From NCBI RefSeq assembly GCF_000017405.1, contig NC_009668.1:1514001-1578000 (forward strand): a stretch of DNA of 64,000 nucleotides. Reading direction: 5' to 3'. Below are positions 17,287 to 25,486 of the stretch, piece after piece. How positions within the stretch are numbered: the first letter of the stretch is position 1; each line of letters starts with the position of its first letter. The DNA is from Brucella anthropi ATCC 49188 (lineage in GTDB: Bacteria > Pseudomonadota > Alphaproteobacteria > Rhizobiales > Rhizobiaceae). Below the pieces are notes generated by a model that was not told where the DNA came from, searched no databases, and was given only the letters and a program-made list of their open reading frames with translations. A program made the position numbers and the translations under genes.

Positions 17287-19391
17287 CAACCGGATGACGC
17301 GACGACGGACGGTCGCGATCTCCAGAAATGCCATGCAAGGAAAGCTGCACAGGCAGCAAAACCGAGTTCATCGCTATAGGGATAGGTTGCGAGCATCAGC
17401 GCGATAGCGACGAAAGCCCATATGCGTTCCCACATGTTCAACGGCGTTCGAAGATGGCCGATAGCAGCTGCGCCCCAAAGTAAAATACTGAGTAGTGCCT
17501 TGACGAACATATAGGCGAATGCAGGCCAGAACCCGAGCGTTTCCGAAAGAGGCCCCCCTTCCTGAAGCATGATGACCGGCTCGTACACCGCCATGAAAGG
17601 CACGGCAAAACCCGCAACCGCAATACGGATCGCCTGCATGCCGATCTTCATGCCGGACTCGCGCGCGATTGGCGCTGCCGCAAAAGCCGCAAGCGCAACA
17701 GGCGGCGTGAGATCAGCCATGATACCGAAATAGAAGACGAACATGTGCGATACCAGAAGCGGCACTTCCAGGTGAAGGAGTGCTGGGCCAGCGATCGAGG
17801 ATGTGATGATGTAGTTTGGGATAGTCGGAATACCCATGCCAAGCACAAGACAGGCCAGCATGGTCAGCACCAGCGAAAAGAACAGCGAGTTTTCTCCAAC
17901 GCTGACAATCACACGAGCGAATGTCGAACCGGCTCCGGTAAGCGCCAGAATGCCAATGATGATGCCAACCAGCGCGCAGGCAACGCCCACGGGCAGCGCA
18001 TTCTTGGCACCTTCCCCGAGGCTCTGAAGACACAGACCGAGCGTTTCCCGACCACCGCGCACCAGAAAATTTATCATGACCAGCAGCACAACGAGGGCGA
18101 TGATCAGCGTAATACCGCGCAGGGCATAGCCGAAAATGTTGAAGGTCGTGCCGAAAGCTGCTGCTGACATGACGCCAAGCGCGACCCAGAACAGCACACG
18201 CAAAGGCATCGACATCGAGCCGGAAACCGGCACGCCGAGAATGATGAGCGCGGTCAGACTGAGGCCGACAGTGCCTGCAAAAAGTGGCGTATAGCCGGAG
18301 AAAAGGAGCCACACCAATGCGACGAGCGGCAGCACCAGAAACCAGCGTTTTCTGATTGCTTCGAGAGCGCTTGGCATTTCGCTTTTATTGAGGCCTTTCA
18401 TCTTGAGGCGACGCGCCTCAAGGTCAACCATCACGAAGACAGTTATGAAGTAGAGAATAGCAGGCACGATTGCCGCTTTGACGATCTCAACATAAGGCAG
18501 ACCCAGCGTTTCAGCCATGATGAAAGCAACCGCCCCCATGACCGGGGGCATGATCTGGCCACCCATAGACGCAACGGCTTCGACACCACCCGCGAATGCC
18601 GGGCGGAAACCGGAGCGCTTCATGAGCGGAATGGTGAAAGCGCCTGTGGTCACAACATTGGCGACACCGGAACCGTTGATCGTTCCCATCAAGGCCGACG
18701 AAATCACCGAAACTTTTGCAGGGCCGCCACGCGACGCGCCAACCGTTCCCATGGCAATGTCATTGAAGAGTTGGATCATGCCCGCGCGTTCGAGAAATGC
18801 GCCGAACAGGATGAAAAGAAAAATATAGCTCGATGAGACATAAATCGGCGTGCCGTAAATTCCTTCTGTTCCCAGAAAGAGAACTTCGACCACTTGCTCG
18901 AAATCATATCCGCGATGGTTGAACGGGTGCGGGAGATATTGTCCGAACAAGCCGTAAGCCAGAAAGATCGCGCAGATGAGAGGTAAGGTCCAACCCATCA
19001 TCTTTTTTCCCGCCCAGAAGACGAGAGCGACCACGAGAATGCCGATTATGATATCCGGCGTGTTGGGTTCGCCAGCCCGGATCACCAGGTCTTCGTAGAA
19101 AACCCAATGATAAAGACTGAGCACGAAAGCAACGATGGCCGCCAGCCAGAAGGCCGCTCGCTTTGCAGCGACTGTGCTCGCATTGGCGTAAAGGCCGAAG
19201 AGAAGCAGAAGCAGAAATCCGACATGGACGGAGCGGACCACCTGACTTGGCAGTGGTGAATAAGCGGAAGTCCAAAGCTGGAAAACCGAAAAAGCCACGG
19301 CGATGGCAAACAGGACTTTTGCGCCTGTGCCTGTGCCCCAGGCGGGAATATGCTCGGCCGATTCTACGGCGCTGTTCTCGCTCTGCGTCAT
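17286..19391 (-). CDS. TAXI-type TRAP permease, fused DctQ-DctM
   Basis: A 701-residue inner-membrane permease, the usual length for the fused 4TM-12TM TRAP proteins. The N-terminal ~180 residues are the DctQ-like part. The DctM part shows FGAFLERAGMIQLFNDIA, SSALMGTINGSGVANVVT, GGQIMPPVMGAVAFIMAE and PTIPNYIITSSIAGPALL. It works with the upstream TAXI binding protein and needs no ATP. It is separated from that gene by 146 bp holding a stem-loop. The substrate is unknown; TAXI systems are often linked to glutamate or other carboxylates. Confidence 0.9.
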   Translation of the reverse strand: MTQSENSAVESAEHIPAWGTGTGAKVLFAIAVAFSVFQLWTSAYSPLPSQVVRSVHVGFLLLLLFGLYANASTVAAKRAAFWLAAIVAFVLSLYHWVFYEDLVIRAGEPNTPDIIIGILVVALVFWAGKKMMGWTLPLICAIFLAYGLFGQYLPHPFNHRGYDFEQVVEVLFLGTEGIYGTPIYVSSSYIFLFILFGAFLERAGMIQLFNDIAMGTVGASRGGPAKVSVISSALMGTINGSGVANVVTTGAFTIPLMKRSGFRPAFAGGVEAVASMGGQIMPPVMGAVAFIMAETLGLPYVEIVKAAIVPAILYFITVFVMVDLEARRLKMKGLNKSEMPSALEAIRKRWFLVLPLVALVWLLFSGYTPLFAGTVGLSLTALIILGVPVSGSMSMPLRVLFWVALGVMSAAAFGTTFNIFGYALRGITLIIALVVLLVMINFLVRGGRETLGLCLQSLGEGAKNALPVGVACALVGIIIGILALTGAGSTFARVIVSVGENSLFFSLVLTMLACLVLGMGIPTIPNYIITSSIAGPALLHLEVPLLVSHMFVFYFGIMADLTPPVALAAFAAAPIARESGMKIGMQAIRIAVAGFAVPFMAVYEPVIMLQEGGPLSETLGFWPAFAYMFVKALLSILLWGAAAIGHLRTPLNMWERIWAFVAIALMLATYPYSDELGFAACAAFLAWHFWRSRPSVVASSG

Positions 19392-19487
19392 GAACGAACC
19401 TTCATCAGATTGTGCATTTAAAATGAACAGTTAAGGGAGCGATCCGATTAACAAGGATCGGACACCGTCTGTCAGAAAAAGGAAGGA

Positions 19488-19508
19488 ACCCGGGAATGTC
19501 ACCCGGGT
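19488..19508 (-). terminator. Intercistronic stem-loop in the TAXI operon
   Basis: ACCCGGG and CCCGGGT form a 7-bp perfect stem with a 7-nt loop, between the binding-protein stop and the permease start. No clear T-run follows on the minus strand, so it may stabilise the upstream transcript or attenuate it, giving more binding protein than permease. Confidence 0.5.
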
Positions 19509-19537
19509 ACCAACCGCCGCGCAGGATTGCTGCCAGC

Positions 19538-20491
19538 CTATTCGATGCCTTTTTCCTTGTAGTAACGCAGAGCACCGGGATGAACCGGAACAGGTGACAC
19601 GATGGTGCTTTTATCGAGCTTGATTGCCTTTGCGGAAGAATGGGCGGCAGTTAGCTGGTCGAGATTTTCGAATAGCCCCTTGGTCATCTGGTAAACCAGT
19701 TCTTCATCCATATCGGGGCGAACGATCAGATAGTTGATCACGGAAGCTGTCACGACATCCTTGTCCTGCCCGCTATAGGTATTCGCCGGGATCGTGTTGA
19801 CCTGATACGGTGCGCCGATTTTCTCGATAACGTCTGCCGGAACCTCAACCACATTGATGTCCACGGAATTGGCAAGATCGCGCAGCGAGGCGACGCCAAG
19901 TCCGGAAGATTGCAAGGTTGCATCCAATTGGCGGTTCTTCATCAGCTCGACGGATTCCGCGAAGGGCAGATATTCGATCTTGCCGAGATCATCATAGGAA
20001 AGTCCGGCAGCCCCCAGAATGGTGCGCGCATTGAGTTCGGTTCCCGATTTCGGTGCACCGACGGACAAACGCTTTCCTTTGAGATCAGCCAATGTCTTGA
20101 TGCCGGATTCCTTGGAGGCGACGATCTGCACATAATTCGGATAGATTGCCGCAAGCGTGCTCAGATTGGTGAGCTTCTTTTTAAAACCAGCTGCTTCATT
20201 GCCTTCATAGGCATCGCGCAGGGAATCGCCCAGCGTGAACGCCACTTCACCCCGACCGCTGTTGATGAGATTGATATTCTCAATGGATGCTTTCGTCGCC
20301 TGAACCGAGGGACGCACATCAGGAATGCTCGAATAGATTTTTTCCATAGCGACGCCGAGCGGGTAGTAGACTCCACTGGTGCCACCGGTCAGAATATTTA
20401 CAAACTCCTCGGCTTTCGCTTGCGCAGCACCGAACACAAGCCCCAATGCGATAGCCAGAGAAACAGTCGTTTTCCGATTAAAGATTTGCAT
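19538..20491 (-). CDS. TAXI-family TRAP solute-binding protein
   Basis: Periplasmic binding protein of 317 residues. A signal peptide ends near AQAKAEE, followed by the TAXI signature NILTGGTSGVYYPLG and then ATKASIENINLINSGRGEVAF, LKGKRLSVGAPKSGTELNA, ARTILGAAGL and a C-terminal VHPGALRYYKEKGIE. A strong GGAGGAAAT site precedes the ATG. It is the first gene of the TAXI operon. The promoter should lie in the 350-bp gap to the right. Confidence 0.9.
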   Translation of the reverse strand: MQIFNRKTTVSLAIALGLVFGAAQAKAEEFVNILTGGTSGVYYPLGVAMEKIYSSIPDVRPSVQATKASIENINLINSGRGEVAFTLGDSLRDAYEGNEAAGFKKKLTNLSTLAAIYPNYVQIVASKESGIKTLADLKGKRLSVGAPKSGTELNARTILGAAGLSYDDLGKIEYLPFAESVELMKNRQLDATLQSSGLGVASLRDLANSVDINVVEVPADVIEKIGAPYQVNTIPANTYSGQDKDVVTASVINYLIVRPDMDEELVYQMTKGLFENLDQLTAAHSSAKAIKLDKSTIVSPVPVHPGALRYYKEKGIE

Positions 20492-20843
20492 ATTTCCTCC
20501 TCACTCCAATAGATTTTGCCATGGTGCAGACACCACGACTAAGCGGGAAGTTTTTGCAGATTACTTCCCCCACTGCATTTCATAAGGTCCTCCCACGGAA
20601 CTGCGAAGACGCTAACGCATTCTGGGGAGAATCCAAAATGTTTTTGACCGTTATTGCCCAGTGAGTTTAATTCACCATGTTTGCTTTGAAGACGACGAGG
20701 TTCCGCCACCGTTATGCAGAGCGCACGGCAAAGCCGTGTTTCAACCAAGATCAAAGCCTACTCGTCCGGGGCTAGCAGTTAACTCGCCAGTGAGAGGTCT
20801 GTTACTGGTTCAAACCAGGATAGAAGCTGTGCGCTTTCAGGTC
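20492..20843. other. Intergenic gap before nrsF
   Basis: About 350 bp without a convincing gene. It must hold the promoter of the TAXI operon (minus strand). One perfect inverted repeat, CACGGC-AAA-GCCGTG at 20724-20738, followed by TTT on the plus strand, could be a terminator or regulator target. Nothing else was recognised. Confidence 0.4.
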
Positions 20844-21479
20844 TTACCATTTGAGTAAAACGCGCCCGCCAATCATGCCCAAAAAACCCATGATTGCGAT
20901 GCCGAGCGTATACCAGATTGCAATAAACGGCATCCCGGATTCCGGACAGTGTAGTGAATAGATGAGAACTCCTACTGCGCCAGCAACGATACCGGCGACA
21001 AGACCGGTCAGAGCAGGATCGGCCGGAGCAAGTCGCCGCATGGCAGTAAGCAGAAACCCGAGCATGGGAAGAGCTATGAGAACAATCAACCATGGACAGA
21101 CCAACGCCGTCCGCCCCCATATCAACACCTCTGCTTGTCCGGGCTCGGCGTTCAGCAGCTGGATTGATGCAGCGCCTGCAAGACAAGCCAGAAGTATGGC
21201 CAGCGGCAACCAGTGCAATCCCGTGCGAACGGGCCGCGACAAGGTGAATAATGCGGGGATCAGTATCAATAAAAGCAGGACTGCGTAGCCGAATTTCATC
21301 CAATAGGCTGTCGTCGTCATCGCCAACAACAAATCGTGACGCACGCCAAGGAAAACCAGCATAATCGCAAGCCCGCCTACAATGCCTCCCGTCGCATAGC
21401 GCAAGAAAAGCTGGCGCATTGCGTGAGGGCCAACCGGTTTGACATCTGCTGTCAGCTTGTCGATCAGATCATCGGTCAT
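20844..21479 (-). CDS. nrsF: Anti-sigma factor NrsF (DUF1109)
   Basis: Inner-membrane anti-sigma factor of 211 residues with six hydrophobic helices, the NrsF/DUF1109 layout. The start MTDDLIDKLTADVKPV at 21479 is typical of the family; a start 15 bp upstream is less so. It overlaps the end of sigF by 11 bp, the usual coupled order. By analogy with Caulobacter and Azospira, it holds SigF inactive at the membrane until oxidative or chlorine stress releases it. The sensing residues are not certain from sequence. Confidence 0.85.
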   Translation of the reverse strand: MTDDLIDKLTADVKPVGPHAMRQLFLRYATGGIVGGLAIMLVFLGVRHDLLLAMTTTAYWMKFGYAVLLLLILIPALFTLSRPVRTGLHWLPLAILLACLAGAASIQLLNAEPGQAEVLIWGRTALVCPWLIVLIALPMLGFLLTAMRRLAPADPALTGLVAGIVAGAVGVLIYSLHCPESGMPFIAIWYTLGIAIMGFLGMIGGRVLLKW

Positions 21480-21978
21480 GCCCTTTGCCTCCAAATCTTT
21501 TCGCTATTGTTGCAAGACCGCGGTGGATGGCGACTTTGACCGCGCTCTGACTCAAGCCGGTGTCACGTGCGGCTTCATCTATGGATTGTCCCTCGATTTT
21601 TACTTTGCGGATCAAACCTGCCGTGCGTTCGGAAACACTGCTCAACATCCGGTCCACATCCATGCGCGCATCGGCGGCTTCAGCATCATCGGACACAGGA
21701 ACATCCTCTTCCAGAGGTGTAGCAGTCTCACGCCCGTGACGGCGTAGATGATCGACAAGCTTGTGATGTGCAATTCCATTCACCCAGGGTAGAAACGCCA
21801 TGCCTCGATCATAGGTTATGCGTCGGGTATGGATCGCCAGCAAAGTCTCCTGAATAAGGTCCTCCGCTTGCGATTTATCGCCGAAAAGACGCCGTAGAAA
21901 ATAAGGTTTCAGTCGGCGCGACAGATCCTCAAGCAAGGTCCGATAGGCTGCCTTGTCTCCGTCGAGCGCCAGTATCAT
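21469..21978 (-). CDS. sigF: ECF sigma factor SigF
   Basis: A 169-residue extracytoplasmic-function sigma factor. Region 2 is seen as LKPYFLRRLFGDKSQAEDLIQETLLAIHTRR, written here in two overlapping parts: LKPYFLRRLFGDKSQ and AEDLIQETLLAIH. Region 4 is GQSIDEAARDTGLSQSAVKV followed by AIHRGLATIAKRF. The open frame extends to 22086, but a SigF-type promoter sits inside it (22040-22065), so translation more likely begins at ATG 21978 with AGAGAGG upstream. The gene is co-directional with nrsF and divergent from mrpX. It probably activates its own promoter and that of mrpX-yedZ1-yedY1. Confidence 0.85.
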   Translation of the reverse strand: MILALDGDKAAYRTLLEDLSRRLKPYFLRRLFGDKSQAEDLIQETLLAIHTRRITYDRGMAFLPWVNGIAHHKLVDHLRRHGRETATPLEEDVPVSDDAEAADARMDVDRMLSSVSERTAGLIRKVKIEGQSIDEAARDTGLSQSAVKVAIHRGLATIAKRFGGKGHDR

Positions 21979-22039
21979 CAGTTTTTTCAACCTCTCTTCG
22001 TTCGAATAGGTCAGGTTACAACTCCCAATCACCGGCATA

Positions 22040-22065
22040 TTCGTGAAAGAAGCGGAAAAGGTTAC
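22040..22065 (-). promoter_or_regulatory. SigF-type promoter of sigF-nrsF
   Basis: On the minus strand GTAACC (22065-22060) and CGAA (22043-22040) are separated by exactly 16 bp. This matches the GTAACC-N16-CGAA pattern known for SigF promoters. It implies transcription starting near 22033, below the longest open frame's start, and autoregulation of sigF. Confidence 0.75.
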
Positions 22066-22101
22066 ATCTTCCAATGAGGTGATCACATCGCCGTGATCGG
22101 T

Positions 22102-22127
22102 GTAACCATTTGCCTCTGCCTGTCGAA
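22102..22127 (+). promoter_or_regulatory. SigF-type promoter of mrpX-yedZ1-yedY1
   Basis: GTAACC (22102-22107) and CGAA (22124-22127) are separated by exactly 16 bp on the plus strand, identical in pattern and spacing to the promoter facing the other way at 22065-22040. It lies 50 bp upstream of the mrpX ATG and supports co-control of the repair genes by SigF. Confidence 0.78.
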
Positions 22128-22176
22128 ACTCCTCCCGTTACGCGCCGCTGGCGCCCAGATGAACAGGAGTATCGTC

Positions 22177-22455
22177 ATGACCATCAAACAGAACATCATC
22201 GTCCTTCCGGCGCTCGCCCTGCTTGCCGCTATATCTTTCACGCCGGTTTCTTTCGCGCAAGACGCGATGAAAACCGACACCATGAAGTCTGACACTATGA
22301 AGAAGGATTCCATGGGCAAGCATGACGCCATGAAAGGCGATGCCATGCATAGCGATACAAAAAAGAAAATGAAGAAACATGACGACAAAGCGATGAAGAA
22401 CGATGCCATGAAACAGGACACGATGCAGTCCGACTCCATGAAGAAGCCACAGTAA
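22177..22455 (+). CDS. mrpX: Methionine-rich periplasmic peptide (MXKDX repeats), MrpX-like
   Basis: A 92-residue exported protein: a signal peptide (ending FAQDA) followed by tandem five-residue units of the form Met-Lys-x-Asp-x, with 11 methionines and many Lys and Asp. It fits the pentapeptide MXKDX family and the MrpX concept from Azospira suillum, where methionines are sacrificially oxidised by hypochlorite and restored by YedY1. The ATG at 22177 has an AGGAG site; the longer frame from 22093 would start inside the promoter. It is the first gene after a SigF-type promoter. Confidence 0.85.
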   Translation: MTIKQNIIVLPALALLAAISFTPVSFAQDAMKTDTMKSDTMKKDSMGKHDAMKGDAMHSDTKKKMKKHDDKAMKNDAMKQDTMQSDSMKKPQ

Positions 22456-22515
22456 TTGTTCTGGCCCGCCAGTCTTCCCTCACGACTGGCGGGCAAATTA
22501 CCGGAGCGCAACATC

Positions 22516-23328
22516 ATGAAACAGCTCGTCTATCGCCAGCGTCTGCTGACGCGCCTCACACACTGGATTTGGGCTGCCAGCCTCTTCTTTCTGCTGCTGT
22601 CCGGGCTGCAGATATTCAATGCGCACCCCACGCTCTATCTCGGCAACGAATCCGGTTTCGACTATGATAATGCCATTCTGGCAATTTATGCCGTCGAGGG
22701 CGAAAGCGGCCCTGAAGGTCGTGTCGATATCTTGGGCAAAAGCTTCCAGACAACCGGTTTTCTCGGCGTATCAGGAACCACAAGCGCTCCCGACTATCAG
22801 GCATTTCCCCCAGCGTTGATCATTCCATCCTATCGCGATCTGGCAACCGGACGTGTGGTTCACTTCTTCTTCGCCTGGGTTCTGGTGGGCACGCTCATGC
22901 TATGGTTGGTCGGGAGTGTTCTGAACGGGCATCTGAAGAACGAGTTACTGCCATCTGCATTGGATATAAAGAGCCTGCCCGGCGATATTCTTAACCATCT
23001 CAAGTTTCGCTTCCAGCATGGGAAAACATACAATCCTATGCAGAAACTGACCTATTGTATGGTGTTTTTCGGGCTTTTCCCGATGGTTATAATTACGGGG
23101 CTGGCCATGTCTCCCGGCATGGATGCCGTACTGCCGCTGACGGAATGGCTCGGCGGACGCCAGACAGCCCGCACTCTTCATTTTGTAGCCGTTTTCCTGC
23201 TTTGCGCATTCGTCGTCATTCATATCGTGATGGTGCTTGCGGCAGGTCCGTTCAACGAAATGCGATCGATGATTTCTGGTTGGTATCGCGCCGATCTTCC
23301 GAAAAAAGACGAGGACAGGCACCCATGA
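22516..23328 (+). CDS. yedZ1: Cytochrome b membrane subunit, YedZ1-like
   Basis: A 270-residue diheme-type cytochrome b561-family membrane protein with four to five helices. Heme ligand histidines are expected in LLTRLTHWIWAASLF, GRVVHFFFAWVLVG and LHFVAVFLLCAFVVIHIV. It probably passes electrons from the quinone pool to the downstream molybdenum enzyme. The ATG at 22516 has GGAG upstream. It overlaps yedY1 by four bases (ATGA). It belongs to the longer soluble-domain-containing cytochrome b type seen with YedY1 and not to the short E. coli MsrQ type. Confidence 0.82.
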   Translation: MKQLVYRQRLLTRLTHWIWAASLFFLLLSGLQIFNAHPTLYLGNESGFDYDNAILAIYAVEGESGPEGRVDILGKSFQTTGFLGVSGTTSAPDYQAFPPALIIPSYRDLATGRVVHFFFAWVLVGTLMLWLVGSVLNGHLKNELLPSALDIKSLPGDILNHLKFRFQHGKTYNPMQKLTYCMVFFGLFPMVIITGLAMSPGMDAVLPLTEWLGGRQTARTLHFVAVFLLCAFVVIHIVMVLAAGPFNEMRSMISGWYRADLPKKDEDRHP

Positions 23329-24113
23329 GCAAGCTGAATCTTTCCAGACGAAAGTTCCTAACTTTTTCCGGAGCCGCAGCCTCTTCCATTATGTTGAGCG
23401 GTTGTGATGCTTTCGATTTTGTCGGCAACAACGAAAGCGCTACGCGGCAAGTCCTCGAAAAGGCGAACGATCTGACCTACCTCATTCAACGGCAACTGCA
23501 GGGACATAATGCACTTGCAAGGGAGTATGGGGAAAGCGAGCTGCGTCAGGGTCAAAAACCGAATGGTGAAACCAATCCTGCGACGGAAGAATATGACGCA
23601 CTTCGCGCAGCCGATTTCTCAGACTATGTTTTGCAGGTAACAGGTCTCGTGGAAAAACCGACAAGTTTTTCGCTGGAGCAACTGCGCAACATGCCAGGGC
23701 GCACCCAGACCACCCGCCACGACTGCGTGGAAGGCTGGAGTACAATCGCCAAATGGACAGGCGTCCCCTTGAGCCAGATTCTCGATGTGACACGCCCCAC
23801 GCCATCCGCGCGCTTTGTCGTCTTCCACTGCTTCGATAGGGTAGACGGCGCGAAAGGAGCAGCGTCATTTTACGGCAGCATAGATCTCATCGACGCCCGT
23901 CATCCGCAGACTATTTTGGCATATGGTCTCAATGATCGTGTCCTGCCGGTAGAAAACGGAGCTCCGCTTCGTCTGCGCGTAGAGAGACAACTCGGATACA
24001 AGATGAGCAAATACATCAAGTCGATTGAGCTTGTCTCAAGCTTTGCGGCCATTCAGGGTGGGAAAGGTGGTTACTGGGAGGACTATGGCTATGACTGGTA
24101 TGGTGGAATATGA
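23325..24113 (+). CDS. yedY1: Periplasmic molybdopterin methionine-sulfoxide reductase, YedY1/MsrP-like
   Basis: A 262-residue sulfite-oxidase-fold molybdenum enzyme. The N-terminus has a Tat motif (SRRKFLTF) followed by a lipobox-like LSGC, so it may be a Tat-exported lipoprotein. The Mo-ligating cysteine is in TTRHDCVEGWS. Other family segments are VTGLVEKP, FHCFDRVDG and GAPLRLRVERQLGYK. With cytochrome b and the Met-rich peptide, it is expected to reduce methionine sulfoxide in the periplasm. The ATGA overlap with yedZ1 shows tight coupling. Confidence 0.85.
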   Translation: MSKLNLSRRKFLTFSGAAASSIMLSGCDAFDFVGNNESATRQVLEKANDLTYLIQRQLQGHNALAREYGESELRQGQKPNGETNPATEEYDALRAADFSDYVLQVTGLVEKPTSFSLEQLRNMPGRTQTTRHDCVEGWSTIAKWTGVPLSQILDVTRPTPSARFVVFHCFDRVDGAKGAASFYGSIDLIDARHPQTILAYGLNDRVLPVENGAPLRLRVERQLGYKMSKYIKSIELVSSFAAIQGGKGGYWEDYGYDWYGGI

Positions 24114-24199
24114 GCCTTTGAAATGCCCGGCTCCGGTGCTGGTTAAACGCAGATATTCCGAGTGGAATAAGCACTTTCCGCACTGGAACAAAGCGGCCA

Positions 24200-24835
24200 C
24201 TAATTATTTTGGATCTTCGTGACCGGATTATCAGCCCCCAAAGCACGCTTCACCGCTGCACGCGCCGAAGCCAGATCCGGCATGACCCAGTTCGGCTCGC
24301 TACCAAGAAACTTATCGAGAAATGCAATCGCATAACCCGGCATTTCCGAGACGTTTTCCTTGTAAGACCACCATGTCCGCAGCTCATCAGCACACTGATC
24401 GATATCCGGAACAGTACCGAATTCCTGCTCCTGCACAGCAGCAATCGCGCAGATACAGTAGTTTGTGTAGAGAAAACCTTCTGGCCAGAAGCTGACGATT
24501 TCGTAAAGACGCGCGGCATCGTCTGCAGCGTGCTTTGGCGGCGAAACGACCTTCGCAGGCGACAAACGGATCAGCTCTCGCAACACAAGACCTGCGGCAA
24601 AGGTGATGAAATCTTTGCGGTCCACTTTGGCAAAACGCTTGTTCTGATCAACGAGCTCTACCCAGTTCAGGAAGGCTTCTGTGAGCTTCTTTTCATCAAT
24701 CTCATATTCGACGCCATAAAGCTCATGCAGCAGACTGGCATGCTTGCGGAACGTCGCCCTGAACCAACGCAGCTGGCGCAACCGATGACGCAAATCAGGC
24801 ATCGATGCCATTTGTTCTCTGAGTAGCAAATCCAT
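24200..24835 (-). CDS. Conserved-looking hypothetical protein
   Basis: I do not recognise this 211-residue protein. It is helical, rich in Arg/Leu at the start (LRHRLRQLRWFRATFRKH), has no signal peptide or clear membrane helix, and contains Trp-rich stretches (WPEGFLYTNYCICAIAA, LRTWWSYKE) and several cysteines. The start at 24835 (MDLLLREQM) is preferred because the longer frame to 24886 runs into the promoter region of gutM. It diverges from the gutM-srl operon and shares about 180 bp of control region with it, so co-regulation is possible. Confidence 0.6.
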   Translation of the reverse strand: MDLLLREQMASMPDLRHRLRQLRWFRATFRKHASLLHELYGVEYEIDEKKLTEAFLNWVELVDQNKRFAKVDRKDFITFAAGLVLRELIRLSPAKVVSPPKHAADDAARLYEIVSFWPEGFLYTNYCICAIAAVQEQEFGTVPDIDQCADELRTWWSYKENVSEMPGYAIAFLDKFLGSEPNWVMPDLASARAAVKRALGADNPVTKIQNN

Positions 24836-24930
24836 GTTGCGAGCGGCCTCCCGTTTACAAACGACATTATGCGAAACCGATTGCAATGTCAGTCGTCATT
24901 CGTCTTCATTCGTTGACAAAATTATACATA

Positions 24931-24960
24931 TTGACATTCAAGAAGACAAATGTTCTCTAT
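24931..24960 (+). promoter_or_regulatory. Promoter region with putative SorC operator (gutM operon)
   Basis: A TTGACA-like -35 at 24931-24936 is followed, after 17-18 bp, by a weak -10 (CTCTAT, 24955-24960). The 11-mer ACAAATGTTCT (24946-24956) lies between and over them. The identical 11-mer occurs at 36800-36810 before the other PTS operon, and 10 bp of it are inverted at 36702-36711. The common factor is probably the SorC-family protein at 30850. A second TTGACA at 24913 is an alternative -35. Confidence 0.55.
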
Positions 24961-25017
24961 TTGCTGAAGGACGAACTCGGAAAATATCCTATTTGTCCTT
25001 CGTGGGAGGAGAACAAA

Positions 25018-25449
25018 ATGGCTATCTGGCAATGGGCTTTGCTGGCGCTCGCCTTGCTTTGGGGCTTTCAGTCTCTGGGCGTCTGGTTTCAGATGCGTCA
25101 CTATTCCGATGTGATGAAAGGCATCACCTCGAAATATTCTGACGGCTTTGTCGGCGCGGGTCATGTGCGAGGTCGCTTTGGCAGAGGCGTCATTGTTTTG
25201 CTCGTCGTAGACCGCAATTTGGTGGTGCGACGCTTCCTGCAAATGAGCGGACGAACAGTTTTTGCAAAATTCAGCCGCCGCGAAGGCTTTGAGGGAATGC
25301 GCCTCAGCGAGTTGCAGGACAATCCTACAATTGGAGAAGGAACGCCTGAAGTGGTGGCTGCTGCCAAGCAGGCGATAGAGCAGATCGGTCGCATAAGAGA
25401 TCAATCCGATGGGATCGAACTCGAAGGTCTGAAGGCAGTGGGAGCATAG
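25018..25449 (+). CDS. gutM: GutM-like glucitol operon activator protein
   Basis: A 143-residue protein with an N-terminal hydrophobic helix (WALLALALLWGFQSLGVWFQ) and the GutM core (RHYSDVMKGITSKYSDG, GAGHVRGRFGRGVIVLLVVD, MSGRTVFAKFSRREGFEG). In enterobacteria GutM accompanies srl genes and affects their expression, though the mechanism is unclear. The ATG at 25018 follows a strong GGGAGGAG site; the longer frame from 24886 covers the promoter. It is the first gene of the operon, about 40 bp before srlA. Confidence 0.8.
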   Translation: MAIWQWALLALALLWGFQSLGVWFQMRHYSDVMKGITSKYSDGFVGAGHVRGRFGRGVIVLLVVDRNLVVRRFLQMSGRTVFAKFSRREGFEGMRLSELQDNPTIGEGTPEVVAAAKQAIEQIGRIRDQSDGIELEGLKAVGA

Positions 25450-25486
25450 GAGTTGCTTGCCTGAAACAAGCAATCGAGGAGGAGCA

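Noticed and set aside
20724..20738. CACGGC-AAA-GCCGTG hairpin as a terminator
   Set aside because: It lies over 100 bp from nrsF and has the T-run on the wrong strand for it; no plus-strand gene ends there. Kept only as a note.
22083..22517. Hydrophobic minus-strand frame over mrpX
   Set aside because: The Phe/Ser/Cys-rich sequence is simply the complement of the Met-Lys-Asp repeats.
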